Source of the DNA: CAVSIS01 sp963814875
GTDB taxonomy: Bacteria > Acidobacteriota > Thermoanaerobaculia > Thermoanaerobaculales > Sulfomarinibacteraceae
Assembly (NCBI GenBank): GCA_963814875.1
Contig: CAWFFJ010000041.1
Location: 111,334 to 175,333, forward strand
Direction of reading: 5' to 3'
Length of the DNA stretch: 64,000 nucleotides
Below are positions 33,987-43,447 of this stretch, one piece after another. Positions within the stretch are counted from its first letter, which is position 1. The number at the start of each line of letters is the position of its first letter. The position numbers and the translations under genes were made by a program. Under the pieces are notes generated by a model that ran no database searches, had not been told where the DNA came from, and worked only from the letters and a program-made list of their open reading frames with translations.

Positions 33987-34156
33987 TTCTCACCAGGTCG
34001 CGTCGCGAGGGTGCCGAGCTGCCTGTCAGCGCTGAGTCGTTGAGCGGCGAGGCGCCGAGGCGTATGGGTGCATACGTCGCAGGCGCCGAGTCGCGAAAGG
34101 GCCGGCGATGGCTGGCAGATCGGCGCCCGCAGTAGGGAGCTGGTGAGAAGTGCAGG
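33980..34156. repeat. 177-bp inverted-repeat (MITE-like) element between trpD and trpC
   Basis: Left end CCTGCATTTCTCACCAG, right end (complement) CCTGCACTTCTCACCAG: 16 of 17 identical terminal repeats. Internally GCGAGGGTGCCGAG and GCGATGGCTGGCAG are shared with the copy at 62134, while a central hairpin (GCGTATG/GCATACG) differs. The trpD stop codon TAG follows immediately at 34157-34159 on the minus strand. No transposase is encoded. Confidence 0.75.
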
Positions 34157-35206
34157 CTAGGGGGCACCGGCGAGCTCCGTCGACCGCCAGGCCAGGGTCT
34201 CCAGGCGGGCTGCAGCCGCGCCCGAGGCCAGCACCTCGCGGGCGGTCGCAAGCCCCGACGCGAGGTCGGCCTCGCGGCCCGCCACGATCAGCGCGGCGGC
34301 TGCGTTGAGTGCGACCGCGTCGGCCGCCGCCGACCGCTCCCGCCCGGAGAGCACTGCCCGCAGCCGGTCCAGGTTGTGGGCGACGTCGCCGCCGCGCATC
34401 TCGGCGGGGTCGGACGGGGTCAGGTCGAGCGCCACGGGGTCGACCGTCCACTCGCCGGTGACGCGCCCGTCCCGCACCTCGACCACCCGGGTCGGCGCGA
34501 AGACGCTGAGCTCATCGAGGCCGTCCGCGGAGTGCACGACCAGCGCGTGGGTGGCGCCGAGGTCCGCGAGGGCGGCGGCGAGGAGGTCCTGGACCTCGGG
34601 GCCCCACACCCCGACCACCTGGCGCGCGACGCCGGCGGGGTTGGTGAGCGGGCCGAGCAGGTTGAAGGTCGTTCGCACCCCAAGCGCACGCCGGACCGGC
34701 ATCACCTCGCGCATCGCCGGGTGCAGGCGGGGCGCGAACAGGAAGGCGATGCCGACCTCGCGGTGGAGCGCCGCCAACGTGTCCGGGGGCAGGTCGAGGC
34801 GGACGCCGGCGGCCTCGAGCACATCCGCCGAGCCGCAGCGCGAGGACACGGAGCGGTTGCCGTGCTTGGCGACCGGGACGCCGGCGGCGGCGGCGACCAG
34901 GGCCGCGGCGGTGGAGATGTTGACCGTGTCGGCGCCGTCGCCGCCGGTCCCGCAGGTGTCGATCGCGGAGGCGGGGTCCGCGATCGGGACCGCGATCGCC
35001 CGCGCGCGCATGGCCCGCGCGGCGGCCGCGACCTCGGTGCCGGTTTCACCCTTCATGCGCAGGGCGACCAGGAACGCCGCCGCAACGCCGGGCTCGAGCA
35101 GCCCGTCCATGATCGCCCCGAACAGCGCCTCGACCTCGTCTCCAGGCAGCGACTCGCCGGCCATCAACCGGCGCAACAGCGCCCGCAGATTCAGCTCGTC
35201 CATCAT
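34157..35206 (-). CDS. trpD: Anthranilate phosphoribosyltransferase
   Basis: TrpD joins anthranilate to PRPP. The 349-residue protein has the PRPP loop DTCGTGGDGADTVNIST, KHGNRSVSS and the Mg-binding region, and normal family length. The ATG at 35206 overlaps the trpG stop by 4 bp. The TAG stop codon abuts the inverted-repeat element. Confidence 0.97.
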   Translation of the reverse strand: MMDELNLRALLRRLMAGESLPGDEVEALFGAIMDGLLEPGVAAAFLVALRMKGETGTEVAAAARAMRARAIAVPIADPASAIDTCGTGGDGADTVNISTAAALVAAAAGVPVAKHGNRSVSSRCGSADVLEAAGVRLDLPPDTLAALHREVGIAFLFAPRLHPAMREVMPVRRALGVRTTFNLLGPLTNPAGVARQVVGVWGPEVQDLLAAALADLGATHALVVHSADGLDELSVFAPTRVVEVRDGRVTGEWTVDPVALDLTPSDPAEMRGGDVAHNLDRLRAVLSGRERSAAADAVALNAAAALIVAGREADLASGLATAREVLASGAAAARLETLAWRSTELAGAP

Positions 35207-35820
35207 GGTCCTCGCCGGGTGAGGAGCGCTCGGCCGGCATCGGAAACGGGCAGGCCGGCAAGGTCGAGGAACCGGGCCAGGAGGTGCATGCCGTGCCGTG
35301 TCAGGTAGCTCTCCGGGTGGAACTGGACCCCGTAGTGGGGCCGGGTCCGGTGGTGAAGCCCCATCACCAAGCTGTCGTCGGTCCAGGCGGTCACCTCGAG
35401 CACGTCAGGGACGCTCGCCCGTTCGGCGACCAGGGAGTGGTAGCGGGTCGCCTCGAAGGGATCGGGCAGCCCGGCGAACAGTCCGTCGCCGCGGTGGCGG
35501 ATCGCCGAGGTCTTGCCGTGCACGGGCTCCGGCGCCCGCACCACCCGGCCGCCGTGGACCGCAGCCAGCGCCTGGTGGCCGAGACAGATGCCGAGCATCG
35601 GCACCTCCGCCGCGGCCTCGATGAGGGGCATCGACACGCCGGCGGACTCGGGTGTCCCAGGTCCCGGAGAGATGACGATCGCACGCGGCTGGAGGGCGAG
35701 CAGCGCATCGACCGACGCAGCGTCATTGCGCACCACTCGGATCTCGGCCGCGCCGACCACCTGGAGCTCCTGCACCAGGTTGTAGGTGAAGGAGTCGTAG
35801 TTGTCGATCATGAGGATCAC
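35203..35820 (-). CDS. trpG: Anthranilate synthase glutamine amidotransferase subunit
   Basis: A 205-residue class I glutaminase that supplies ammonia to TrpE. The triad is visible: Cys in LGICLGHQALA, His/Glu in YGVQFHPESYL. NYDSFTYNL at the N-terminus and a PGPGTP oxyanion segment are typical. It overlaps trpE and trpD by 4 bp each. It may also serve p-aminobenzoate synthesis, as in some bacteria with a single amidotransferase. Confidence 0.96.
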   Translation of the reverse strand: MILMIDNYDSFTYNLVQELQVVGAAEIRVVRNDAASVDALLALQPRAIVISPGPGTPESAGVSMPLIEAAAEVPMLGICLGHQALAAVHGGRVVRAPEPVHGKTSAIRHRGDGLFAGLPDPFEATRYHSLVAERASVPDVLEVTAWTDDSLVMGLHHRTRPHYGVQFHPESYLTRHGMHLLARFLDLAGLPVSDAGRALLTRRGP

Positions 35821-37343
35821 GGCCTCACCTCATCGGGCGGCTGACTCGCCGCGGCCTCCGCCATCGACACGGCCTGAACCAGCGCACGCGCCTTCGACCG
35901 GCACTCCTCGAGCTCGGCCTCGGGCCGCGAGTCGTACACGATCCCCGCCCCCGCCTGGACTAGCATCACGCCGCCGCGCTCGACCAGGGTCCGGATCGCG
36001 ATACACGAGTCGAGGTCGCCGGTGACCGTGCGGTAGGCGATCGCTCCCCCGTAAACGCCCCGCCGGACCTCCTCGAGGTCGTCGATGATCTCCATCGCGC
36101 GCACCTTCGGGGCACCGGTCAGAGTCCCGGCGGGGAAGCATGCGAGCAGGGCGTCCCAGGCGTCGCAGTCGGGACGCAGACGGCCCTCGACCTCGCTGAC
36201 CAGGTGCATGACGTGGCTGTAGCGCTCGACGTCCATCTCGCGAACCACCCGGACCGTGCCCGGGGCGGCGACACGCCCGATGTCGTTGCGGCCGAGGTCG
36301 ACCAGCATCACGTGCTCGGCACGCTCCTTGGGGTCAGCCAGCAGCTCCGCGGCGAGCGCGGCATCCTCCGAGCTGTCTGCACCGCGGCGGCGCGTCCCGG
36401 CGATGGGACAGGTGGCCACGACGTCGCCGCGCAGTCGGACCAGCATCTCGGGGCTCGAGCCGAGAACCCGCGCCTGCCCGGTGTCGAACAGGAACATGTA
36501 CGGCGACGGGTTGGTCAGCCGTAGCATGCGGTAGACCTCGGCGGCAGTGCAGCGCGGCATCCGCCGCCACCGCCGCGACAGCACGACCTGGAAGATGTCG
36601 CCCTCCAGAATGTGCTCGCGGGCGGTGCCGACCGCGGCCAGGTACGCGTCTTCGGAAGGCGTCGCCGACCACCCCGCCCACGGGTCCCCGGCCGGGACCG
36701 GCACCGGCTCAGGTCGCGGGGCGAGCCGCTCGGAACCGAGCGCTGCGGCGATGCCGTCGAGCCGGTGCATCGCCCACCTCCAGGCAGCGTCGGGATCACC
36801 GTTGATCCTGGCGCTCGCTACCAACAGCAGCCGTTGACGCGCACGGTCGACCGCCACCACACCGTCGTAGAGCCCGAACCAGGCCTCGGGGAGGCCGGTC
36901 TCGTCGCGGCCCGACGCGGGGATCCTCTCCACCAGACGGACGGCGTCGTAGCCGAGGTAGCCGAGGGCGCCGCCGCAGTAGGGCGGAAGGTCCTCGACCG
37001 GCGCGACCCGTCCGGTGGCGGTGACCCGGCGCAGCACTTCGAGCGGGGGGCCAGCTTCGGGCGCGCCGTCCACCAGCACCGTGCGGTCGCGCAGCTCGAC
37101 GATTCGCCACGGGTCGGCACCGACGAAGGAGAAGCGCGCCGCCCGCTCGCCGCCCTCGACGCTCTCGAGAAGGAACGGGTTGCGGCCGAGCGCGGCCAGA
37201 GCCGAGTAGATGGTGAACGGGGTGACCGTGTCCGAGGTCAGCTCGCGCACCACAGGCACGACGTCGTAGGAGGCGGCGAGCTCGAGGAAACGCCGCCGGT
37301 CGGGCCGGGTCACCCCTGGTGTCGCTGAATCAGCCTTCGCCAC
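35817..37343 (-). CDS. trpE: Anthranilate synthase component I
   Basis: TrpE converts chorismate and ammonia to anthranilate. The 508-residue protein has the tryptophan feedback-site motif NPFLLESVEGGER, and chorismate-site sequences CPIAGTRRRGAD and GYLGYDAVRL. It starts at GTG 37343, overlapping hisD-like by 14 bp, with GAGGG upstream. No leader peptide rich in Trp codons is visible before it, so attenuation at this point is unlikely. Confidence 0.96.
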   Translation of the reverse strand: MAKADSATPGVTRPDRRRFLELAASYDVVPVVRELTSDTVTPFTIYSALAALGRNPFLLESVEGGERAARFSFVGADPWRIVELRDRTVLVDGAPEAGPPLEVLRRVTATGRVAPVEDLPPYCGGALGYLGYDAVRLVERIPASGRDETGLPEAWFGLYDGVVAVDRARQRLLLVASARINGDPDAAWRWAMHRLDGIAAALGSERLAPRPEPVPVPAGDPWAGWSATPSEDAYLAAVGTAREHILEGDIFQVVLSRRWRRMPRCTAAEVYRMLRLTNPSPYMFLFDTGQARVLGSSPEMLVRLRGDVVATCPIAGTRRRGADSSEDAALAAELLADPKERAEHVMLVDLGRNDIGRVAAPGTVRVVREMDVERYSHVMHLVSEVEGRLRPDCDAWDALLACFPAGTLTGAPKVRAMEIIDDLEEVRRGVYGGAIAYRTVTGDLDSCIAIRTLVERGGVMLVQAGAGIVYDSRPEAELEECRSKARALVQAVSMAEAAASQPPDEVRP

Positions 37344-38622
37344 GGCAGCCCTCGCGGAGCGACGCAGCGTGCAGCGGCAGCTCCTCGGCGGCGGCGAGCG
37401 TGGTCGCCGTCCACGCCTGCTTCGGGTAGTTCGCAGCAGCGATTCCGACCACCGCCTGAAGGCGGCAGAAGTCCCACGTGACCAGGGGACCGCGGGCGGC
37501 CGCTCGGCCGAGGGTCGGGAGCAGCCCGGTCGTGCCGGAAACCTCATCGACCAGGGCAGGCGCCGTCCACGGACCGACGCATACCAGAGCGACGTGTTGC
37601 AGGCTCGGGAGCACCCTGTCGGGGTCTTCGACCAGGACCTCCGCGCGGCTCGGGGCGATGCGGTTGACGACCTCGCACGCGACCTCGAGGTCGGCGACGA
37701 CGAGCGCCCCAGCCCACCGCTTGAGGGCCTCGCGCGCTGGGTGGCCTCGGCGCAGGCGGCGAGCTCGGGACCGCACCCTGGAGGCCACAGCGGAGGCGAG
37801 CTTCGCGGACGGCGTCACCACCACCGCGAGGGCGTTCGCGTCCCGCTCGAGCTGAGCGAGGACGTCCGCCGCCACCAGCGCGGGATCGGCGCCGGCGTCG
37901 GCCACCACGGCCAGCTCGGGCGGGCCGCCGCAGGAACGGACCGAGACATAGCGCGACACGACCATGCCGGCGGCCAGCGTCTCGAGGTCGCCGCCGGTGA
38001 CCAGAAGATCGACCGCCGCAACCGACTCGGTGCCGAGCGCGAACGCGGCGGCGGCGTGGCAGCCGCTCATCAGGTAGACCTCGTCCACTTCGAGCCTGTC
38101 GAGCAGGTAGCGCGCTTCGGGGCGCCCGAGCCACAGCCGGGGCGAGATTGCAACCGCGATCCGTTCCACCCCTGCGAACCGGGCCGGCACCACCGCCATG
38201 ACCAGCGAGGTCAACGGCATCCCGTCGGCTCCACCGAGCACGATTCCGACCGAAGGCACCGGCCGCACCTCGAGCGCGGCGAACGAGCCTTCGGAATCGT
38301 GTCGAGACCCCTCGGGCAGCTGGCCGCGGTGGTAGCGGCGGGCGCTGTCAATGGCCGCGTCGAGCGCCTGCCGCAGCTCGTCTCCGAGCTCCGCTTCGGC
38401 CGGTCCAGTGGGGGCGCCAATGCGGATTTCGCGTCCGCTCATGCGATCGAGGTCGCGGGCTCGGATGTGCTTGAGCAGGGCCGCGTCACCGCGCTTGCGG
38501 ATCTCGTCAGCGACGGTCCGGACCCGCCCGAGCAGGCCGTCGTCGAGCAGGGTCTCACTGCGCGCGAGCACGCGGGCCAGATATCGCTGACCACGACTGT
38601 CGTCGAGCCTGAAAGTCTTCAT
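37330..38622 (-). CDS. Histidinol dehydrogenase family protein lacking key catalytic residues
   Basis: The 430-residue protein has the HisD fold and length: VGIVLGGADGMPLTSLVMAV, SGCHAAAAFALGTES and CGGPPELAVVAD. But where HisD has NRIAPEHLEL, with the catalytic Glu-His pair, this has NRIAPSRAEV (residues 320-329). The zinc-site AQxEHD reads AQLERD (256-261), and the GPSH histidine is also missing. It is unlikely to oxidise histidinol. The ATG at 38622 follows GGGAGG and the gene heads the trp operon, with trpE overlapping. No other his genes are near. Confidence 0.8.
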   Translation of the reverse strand: MKTFRLDDSRGQRYLARVLARSETLLDDGLLGRVRTVADEIRKRGDAALLKHIRARDLDRMSGREIRIGAPTGPAEAELGDELRQALDAAIDSARRYHRGQLPEGSRHDSEGSFAALEVRPVPSVGIVLGGADGMPLTSLVMAVVPARFAGVERIAVAISPRLWLGRPEARYLLDRLEVDEVYLMSGCHAAAAFALGTESVAAVDLLVTGGDLETLAAGMVVSRYVSVRSCGGPPELAVVADAGADPALVAADVLAQLERDANALAVVVTPSAKLASAVASRVRSRARRLRRGHPAREALKRWAGALVVADLEVACEVVNRIAPSRAEVLVEDPDRVLPSLQHVALVCVGPWTAPALVDEVSGTTGLLPTLGRAAARGPLVTWDFCRLQAVVGIAAANYPKQAWTATTLAAAEELPLHAASLREGCRGEG

Positions 38623-38748
38623 CGTGCCTCCCGGGCTGCGGGCCCGACATCGCCTTCACGCCGCGGTCGCCGCTCGGCGGAAAGGGCTATTCTCCCCCAC
38701 CGTGGGGGTTGCGTCCACTCGTGTAGAATTCCGGCTCCGGAGGCGCGT
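38623..38748. promoter_or_regulatory. Divergent promoter region for the trp operon and asnS
   Basis: The 126-bp gap separates hisD-like/trp (minus) from asnS (plus). It contains a CCCCCA-CCG-TGGGGG hairpin (38694-38708) and a TAGAAT -10-like hexamer at about 38724-38729 for asnS. I cannot place a clear -35. GGAGG precedes the asnS ATG. Confidence 0.45.
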
Positions 38749-40049
<1,301 letters not shown>

Positions 40050-40050
<1 letters not shown>

Positions 40051-40090
40051 GATTCTGCTTGCCGGCGTCGGACGCCGGCAAGCAGAATCC
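40050..40090. terminator. Near-perfect 20-bp hairpin after asnS
   Basis: The 20 bases at 40050-40069 are the exact complement of 40071-40090, with a single base between. The stem begins at the last base of the asnS stop codon and is followed by TTTG. It probably acts as a bidirectional terminator between the convergent asnS and smr genes. Confidence 0.8.
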
Positions 40091-40093
40091 TTT

Positions 40094-40166
40094 GACTGCG
40101 CTGCGCGCAGTCGGGGAGCCAGGAAGAGGAGGATGTCAGCCCGAGCTTGCTTCGCGAGCTCGGGCT
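40094..40166. repeat. Two REP-like palindromes between asnS and the Smr gene
   Basis: GACTGCGC-TGC-GCGCAGTC (40094-40112) and AGCCCGAGCT/AGCTCGGGCT (40138-40147 with 40157-40166) are perfect stems. The second includes the stop and last codons of the Smr gene. Confidence 0.65.
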
Positions 40167-40693
40167 GAGGCTTGGAGGCGGACGACGGTTGCGCCCCAGC
40201 CGCCCCGCGTAGGCGGAGCGTCGTGGAACTCGACCACCGACGAGTGCTTCGTGAGCACGGAGCGGACCCGCTCGCGCTGGACGCCGATCCCCCGCCCGTG
40301 GATCAGCCGGACCTCCTCGAAGCCGCGGCTCACCGCTTCGTCCAGGTAGGCCCTGACCACGCCGGGAATCTCTCTCGGGGAGAAAGGGTGGAGGTCGAGG
40401 CTGTCCTCGATCGGGAGCACCACCGCCTCGCCGGAGGGAAGTTCGTCCGCAGGAGTCACCGTCGTCGTCCGCGCTGTCCGGAGATGGCGTCTGAGCGAGC
40501 TCCGGCCAGAGGCCAGCAGCCCGGCCGTCGTCACCACAACGAAGAGCACAAACACTCCGTAGCCGAGCCATGCCTTGGGCCCGATGACACGGGACAGGAG
40601 CCAGGTCGCGAGCCCCGCGACAACCACCACGCCGAGCTTTGTCAGCACCCAGGCACGTCGCAGTCGGCGGTCGGCAAGGAGGTCGTGCAGCAC
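40136..40693 (-). CDS. Membrane-anchored Smr-domain protein
   Basis: The 185-residue protein has two N-terminal membrane helices (about residues 17-35 and 42-61) and a C-terminal Smr domain: LDLHPFSPREIP, VRLIHGRGIGVQRERVRSVL and GGWGATVV. Smr domains are nucleases or nucleic-acid binders found in MutS2 and in stand-alone proteins. Anchoring to the membrane is unusual. The last residues are encoded within a palindrome. Confidence 0.8.
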   Translation of the reverse strand: MLHDLLADRRLRRAWVLTKLGVVVVAGLATWLLSRVIGPKAWLGYGVFVLFVVVTTAGLLASGRSSLRRHLRTARTTTVTPADELPSGEAVVLPIEDSLDLHPFSPREIPGVVRAYLDEAVSRGFEEVRLIHGRGIGVQRERVRSVLTKHSSVVEFHDAPPTRGGWGATVVRLQASARAREASSG

Positions 40694-40710
40694 GCCCGGA
40701 TTGTACGCCG

Positions 40711-41040
40711 TCAGCCGGCCTCCGAGGTCTCGACGGGTTCAGCGGAGGCAGCAGTCACGGTGTAGCCGAGCGCCTCGATCGCGCGCTTCATGGCGTCAAC
40801 CGTGGTCCGGGTCGGAGCATACACCGCCCAGGCACTGCCAGTGTCGTGGTCCGCTCCGGCGTCACTGACCCCTTTGATCCGCTTCAGGGTCGTAGTGATC
40901 GTCGCGGAGCACCCGTCGCAGTGCATTCCGTCAACCGCGAACATGGCCCGCATCCGCTCGGGGGACGGTGAAGCGGCCAGGACGAGCGCGAGCCCAACCA
41001 GCAAGAGAAAGAGGACGGATACAAGAGCCGTTCGGGACAT
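40711..41040 (-). CDS. Heavy-metal-associated (HMA) domain protein, secreted or membrane-anchored
   Basis: A 109-residue protein with an N-terminal signal or anchor (LVSVLFLLLVGLALVLAAS) and an HMA domain with the metal motif GMHCDGC. This resembles MerP or a periplasmic copper chaperone. The gene starts one base after the arsR stop, so the pair forms a metal-responsive operon. The metal is not determinable from sequence. Confidence 0.8.
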   Translation of the reverse strand: MSRTALVSVLFLLLVGLALVLAASPSPERMRAMFAVDGMHCDGCSATITTTLKRIKGVSDAGADHDTGSAWAVYAPTRTTVDAMKRAIEALGYTVTAASAEPVETSEAG

Positions 41041-41041
41041 G

Positions 41042-41467
41042 TCACGACCTATCCGGCGTGCCGTGAGCATCCAGCCTCGGCAGGCACGACGCCGTGTCAC
41101 CGATGTCCTCGGCGAGACGGTAGTAGATCATCATGCCGTCGCGGCGGGACGCAACCAACCCGCCGCCCCGCAGCCGGCTGAGGTGCTGGGAGACCGCTGC
41201 CGGGGTCATGTCGAGCACCGTCGCGAGGTCGCAGACGCACAGCTCACCGGCCGAGCGCAGCAGTGCGAGGATCTTGAGCCGCGACTCTCCGGCGAGCAGC
41301 GCGTGGTGATCGGAGAGACGGCGCAAGGACGATCCGGCCGCGGCGAGGGCGCGACGCAGTCCGGCCAGTTCGTCCGGGCTACGGTCAGGAGCAACGCAGT
41401 CGAGCGGACCCGCCGATCGGCGAAGGGGTCCGACAGCGTCGAGACGGTTGCGAGCGTTCACTACCAT
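41042..41467 (-). CDS. ArsR/SmtB-family metalloregulator
   Basis: The 141-residue protein has a winged-helix domain with ELCVCDLATVLDM (a CVC metal site at the alpha-3/alpha-R region, as in ArsR) and the recognition helix TPAAVSQHLSRLRGGGLV. An N-terminal extension of about 45 residues is extra. It probably represses its own operon through the palindrome at 41475-41492 and is released by a thiophilic metal. Co-encoded HMA protein supports this. Confidence 0.85.
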   Translation of the reverse strand: MVVNARNRLDAVGPLRRSAGPLDCVAPDRSPDELAGLRRALAAAGSSLRRLSDHHALLAGESRLKILALLRSAGELCVCDLATVLDMTPAAVSQHLSRLRGGGLVASRRDGMMIYYRLAEDIGDTASCLPRLDAHGTPDRS

Positions 41468-41473
41468 ATTCTT

Positions 41474-41502
41474 ATTTTAGACAATACTAAAACAACTGTC
41501 AA
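41474..41502 (-). promoter_or_regulatory. arsR promoter with overlapping operator
   Basis: On the minus strand TTGACA (41502-41497), 17 bp and TAAAAT (41479-41474) form a near-consensus promoter. A perfect palindrome TTTTAG-N6-CTAAAA (41475-41492) covers the -10 and the spacer, where an ArsR dimer would block RNA polymerase. Confidence 0.8.
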
Positions 41503-41543
41503 GCCGGGAACGCCTCCGTCCGAAAAGAGGTTCTCCAAGGCGC

Positions 41544-41951
41544 ATGAGCACACCACATGAGGCCACCGCAACCCTCGAGGTCTTCACCGACGGCGCCTGC
41601 GAGCTGTGCCGCCGCTCTCGGGCCTGGGTCGAACTCCGAGATAAGAACAACCAGTTGCATTTCATTGACTTCCGGACCGCAAATCCGAAGGAACTCCCAT
41701 TTTCGGATGACGCCCTCGCCACCGAAATGTGGGTTCGAGAGCTCGACGGCACCTTCCTGTCAGGCTACACAGCCTGGCTCCGGGTGCTTGCGGAGCTGCC
41801 TGGCTGGCGGGCTGTCGCCGCGCTGGGCACGCTGCCGCCCCTGTCCTGGATGGGTCCGCCGGCGTACCGATGTGTCGCCCGGTACCGTGATCGTCTGCCG
41901 CTCCCCCACCACTGCGACGAGAACAGCTGTCGGCAATCGCAGCCTCGCTGA
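41544..41951 (+). CDS. DCC-family (DUF393) thiol-disulfide-like protein
   Basis: The 135-residue protein has the DUF393 start, VFTDGACELCRRSRAW (DGxCxxC motif), then FIDFRTAN and an ELDGTFLSGYTAWLRVL segment. The family is thioredoxin-like and of ill-defined redox function. The gene is divergent from arsR and shares the 76-bp region with it; metal-linked expression is possible but not shown. A weak ribosome-binding site precedes the ATG. Confidence 0.8.
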   Translation: MSTPHEATATLEVFTDGACELCRRSRAWVELRDKNNQLHFIDFRTANPKELPFSDDALATEMWVRELDGTFLSGYTAWLRVLAELPGWRAVAALGTLPPLSWMGPPAYRCVARYRDRLPLPHHCDENSCRQSQPR

Positions 41952-41991
41952 CTAGGTAGTCCCCACCACACAGCCGGACCTGAGCTGGAAC

Positions 41992-43311
41992 CTACCCGCG
42001 CCAATCGTCGACCGGGATCGGCTCCCCCAAGGCCCCATCGGACGCCATCGGCACGACCACGATGTCAAGGTCGGTCTCCACCGGGGTGTAGCGCGGCACG
42101 ACCATGAACAGCCACTTCCCGCCATCGGCCGGCGCCGCCTGGGTCGCCTCGCGACGGAAGGGACCGGACAGGCGCACCGGGTGCACGGTGCCGCCGGACA
42201 GGGTCAGCTGGCGGTCCCCCCTGCAGAAGAACAGCGCGTTCTGCGGGCCCACCCGGGGGCACCACTCGTCGCCCGGAGTGTTGATGCGGGGATCGAGAGG
42301 CTGCGGAATGTCGGCCTGTTTCGGGTCCCACAGGTAGAGATCCGAGCCCGACGCTCCAGCCCTGGTCGAGGCGAACGCGATCTTGGTCTTCGAACCAGCC
42401 AGGTAGACGCCGTCCGCGGAATCGCCGGCGCCCAGCGGCGCCAAGGCCTCGATCGTGTCCCACGGCTGACGGCGATCCGCACGGCTCGCGGCGCCCACCC
42501 AGGGCGCCTGATCCGGCGGTTCGACCGTCACCAGGCACCGGGTCTCGTCGTCGGACATCCAGGTCACCCGGACCGAGGACGCAGCGTCGAACCCGGTCAG
42601 CATCACGAGCTCCGGCGCGGACCAACCGTCGGCGCCGAGCTCGGTCCGGTAGCTGCGGGTCAGCGGATGACTGCCCTTGGCCGGCTCGACGAGGCCGTCG
42701 CGGCGCGCACCCAGCCAAGGACCCGTGGGCTGTTCGGGCAGACGCAGGTGCGCGCTGAAATAGAGCACCCGGCCGTCGCCAACCGGAACCGGTGAGTCCT
42801 CGATTCCCGCGGTGTTGATCCGTGCCGGATCCTCGACCGGGGGTGGGGACGCCTCAGTCTCCTCGAGCCCCGGCATGTTCCACCGTCGATAGGTGTCAAA
42901 GTCCATGAAGTAGGCGGCCTGGACGAATATCCGCGCCGCTCCTGCCATGCGGGTCGTTCCCGGCACCGGCACGGCGACCACCTCGGCACCCGAGTTGAGA
43001 TCCGCAAGGCGTCCGGGCCGCCCTCCAACCAGCACCACCGTGTCGCCGTCGAGGGTGACCTCCGCCACCGTGCCCTTTTCCACCGCCGGGGTCGCCTGCC
43101 CGTCCGCCTGGCGGGCAGCAGCCAGAGCACGCGGGACGCCGACCTGGAGCGTCGCCGTCCAAGCGCCCCCGGCCGCGGTCGGCTCGGCGACCTCGAGCAG
43201 GTTACCGAACAGCGTCACATCGGGCTGGGGTGTCGGCCGCTCTGGGTTGACGAGATCGCAGCCGGCCAGCGCGATCGCGAGTACGATGACCGGGGCCAGG
43301 GCACGACGCAT
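41992..43311 (-). CDS. Lipoprotein with TolB-like beta-propeller character
   Basis: A 439-residue protein with a lipoprotein signal (APVIVLAIALAGC, Cys at about 18). Repeated segments in the second half, such as KTKIAFASTRAGASGSDLYL and GGKWLFMVVPRYTPVETDL, resemble the TolB/WD-type PD40 strands. A sugar-binding or structural role is a guess. It stands alone between divergent/unrelated neighbours. I do not recognise a named family. Confidence 0.6.
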   Translation of the reverse strand: MRRALAPVIVLAIALAGCDLVNPERPTPQPDVTLFGNLLEVAEPTAAGGAWTATLQVGVPRALAAARQADGQATPAVEKGTVAEVTLDGDTVVLVGGRPGRLADLNSGAEVVAVPVPGTTRMAGAARIFVQAAYFMDFDTYRRWNMPGLEETEASPPPVEDPARINTAGIEDSPVPVGDGRVLYFSAHLRLPEQPTGPWLGARRDGLVEPAKGSHPLTRSYRTELGADGWSAPELVMLTGFDAASSVRVTWMSDDETRCLVTVEPPDQAPWVGAASRADRRQPWDTIEALAPLGAGDSADGVYLAGSKTKIAFASTRAGASGSDLYLWDPKQADIPQPLDPRINTPGDEWCPRVGPQNALFFCRGDRQLTLSGGTVHPVRLSGPFRREATQAAPADGGKWLFMVVPRYTPVETDLDIVVVPMASDGALGEPIPVDDWRG

Positions 43312-43447
43312 AGTGTCACCTCCGTCGGCTCGCATTATCCTCCACACCGACCGTCCGGATCGCACGAGGCTCACAATCAGTTCCGGTTCCGCGCCAGCGG
43401 GACCGGCGCGTAGGACGAACCGGCCTCTACACGACGAGATCCGCAGC

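Noticed and set aside
37330..38622. Calling the HisD homologue a frameshifted pseudogene
   Set aside because: The frame is full length and well placed; only catalytic residues differ.
37369..38748. In-frame 5' extension of asnS by 460 codons
   Set aside because: It is antisense to the hisD-like gene; AsnRS begins at 38749 behind GGAGG.
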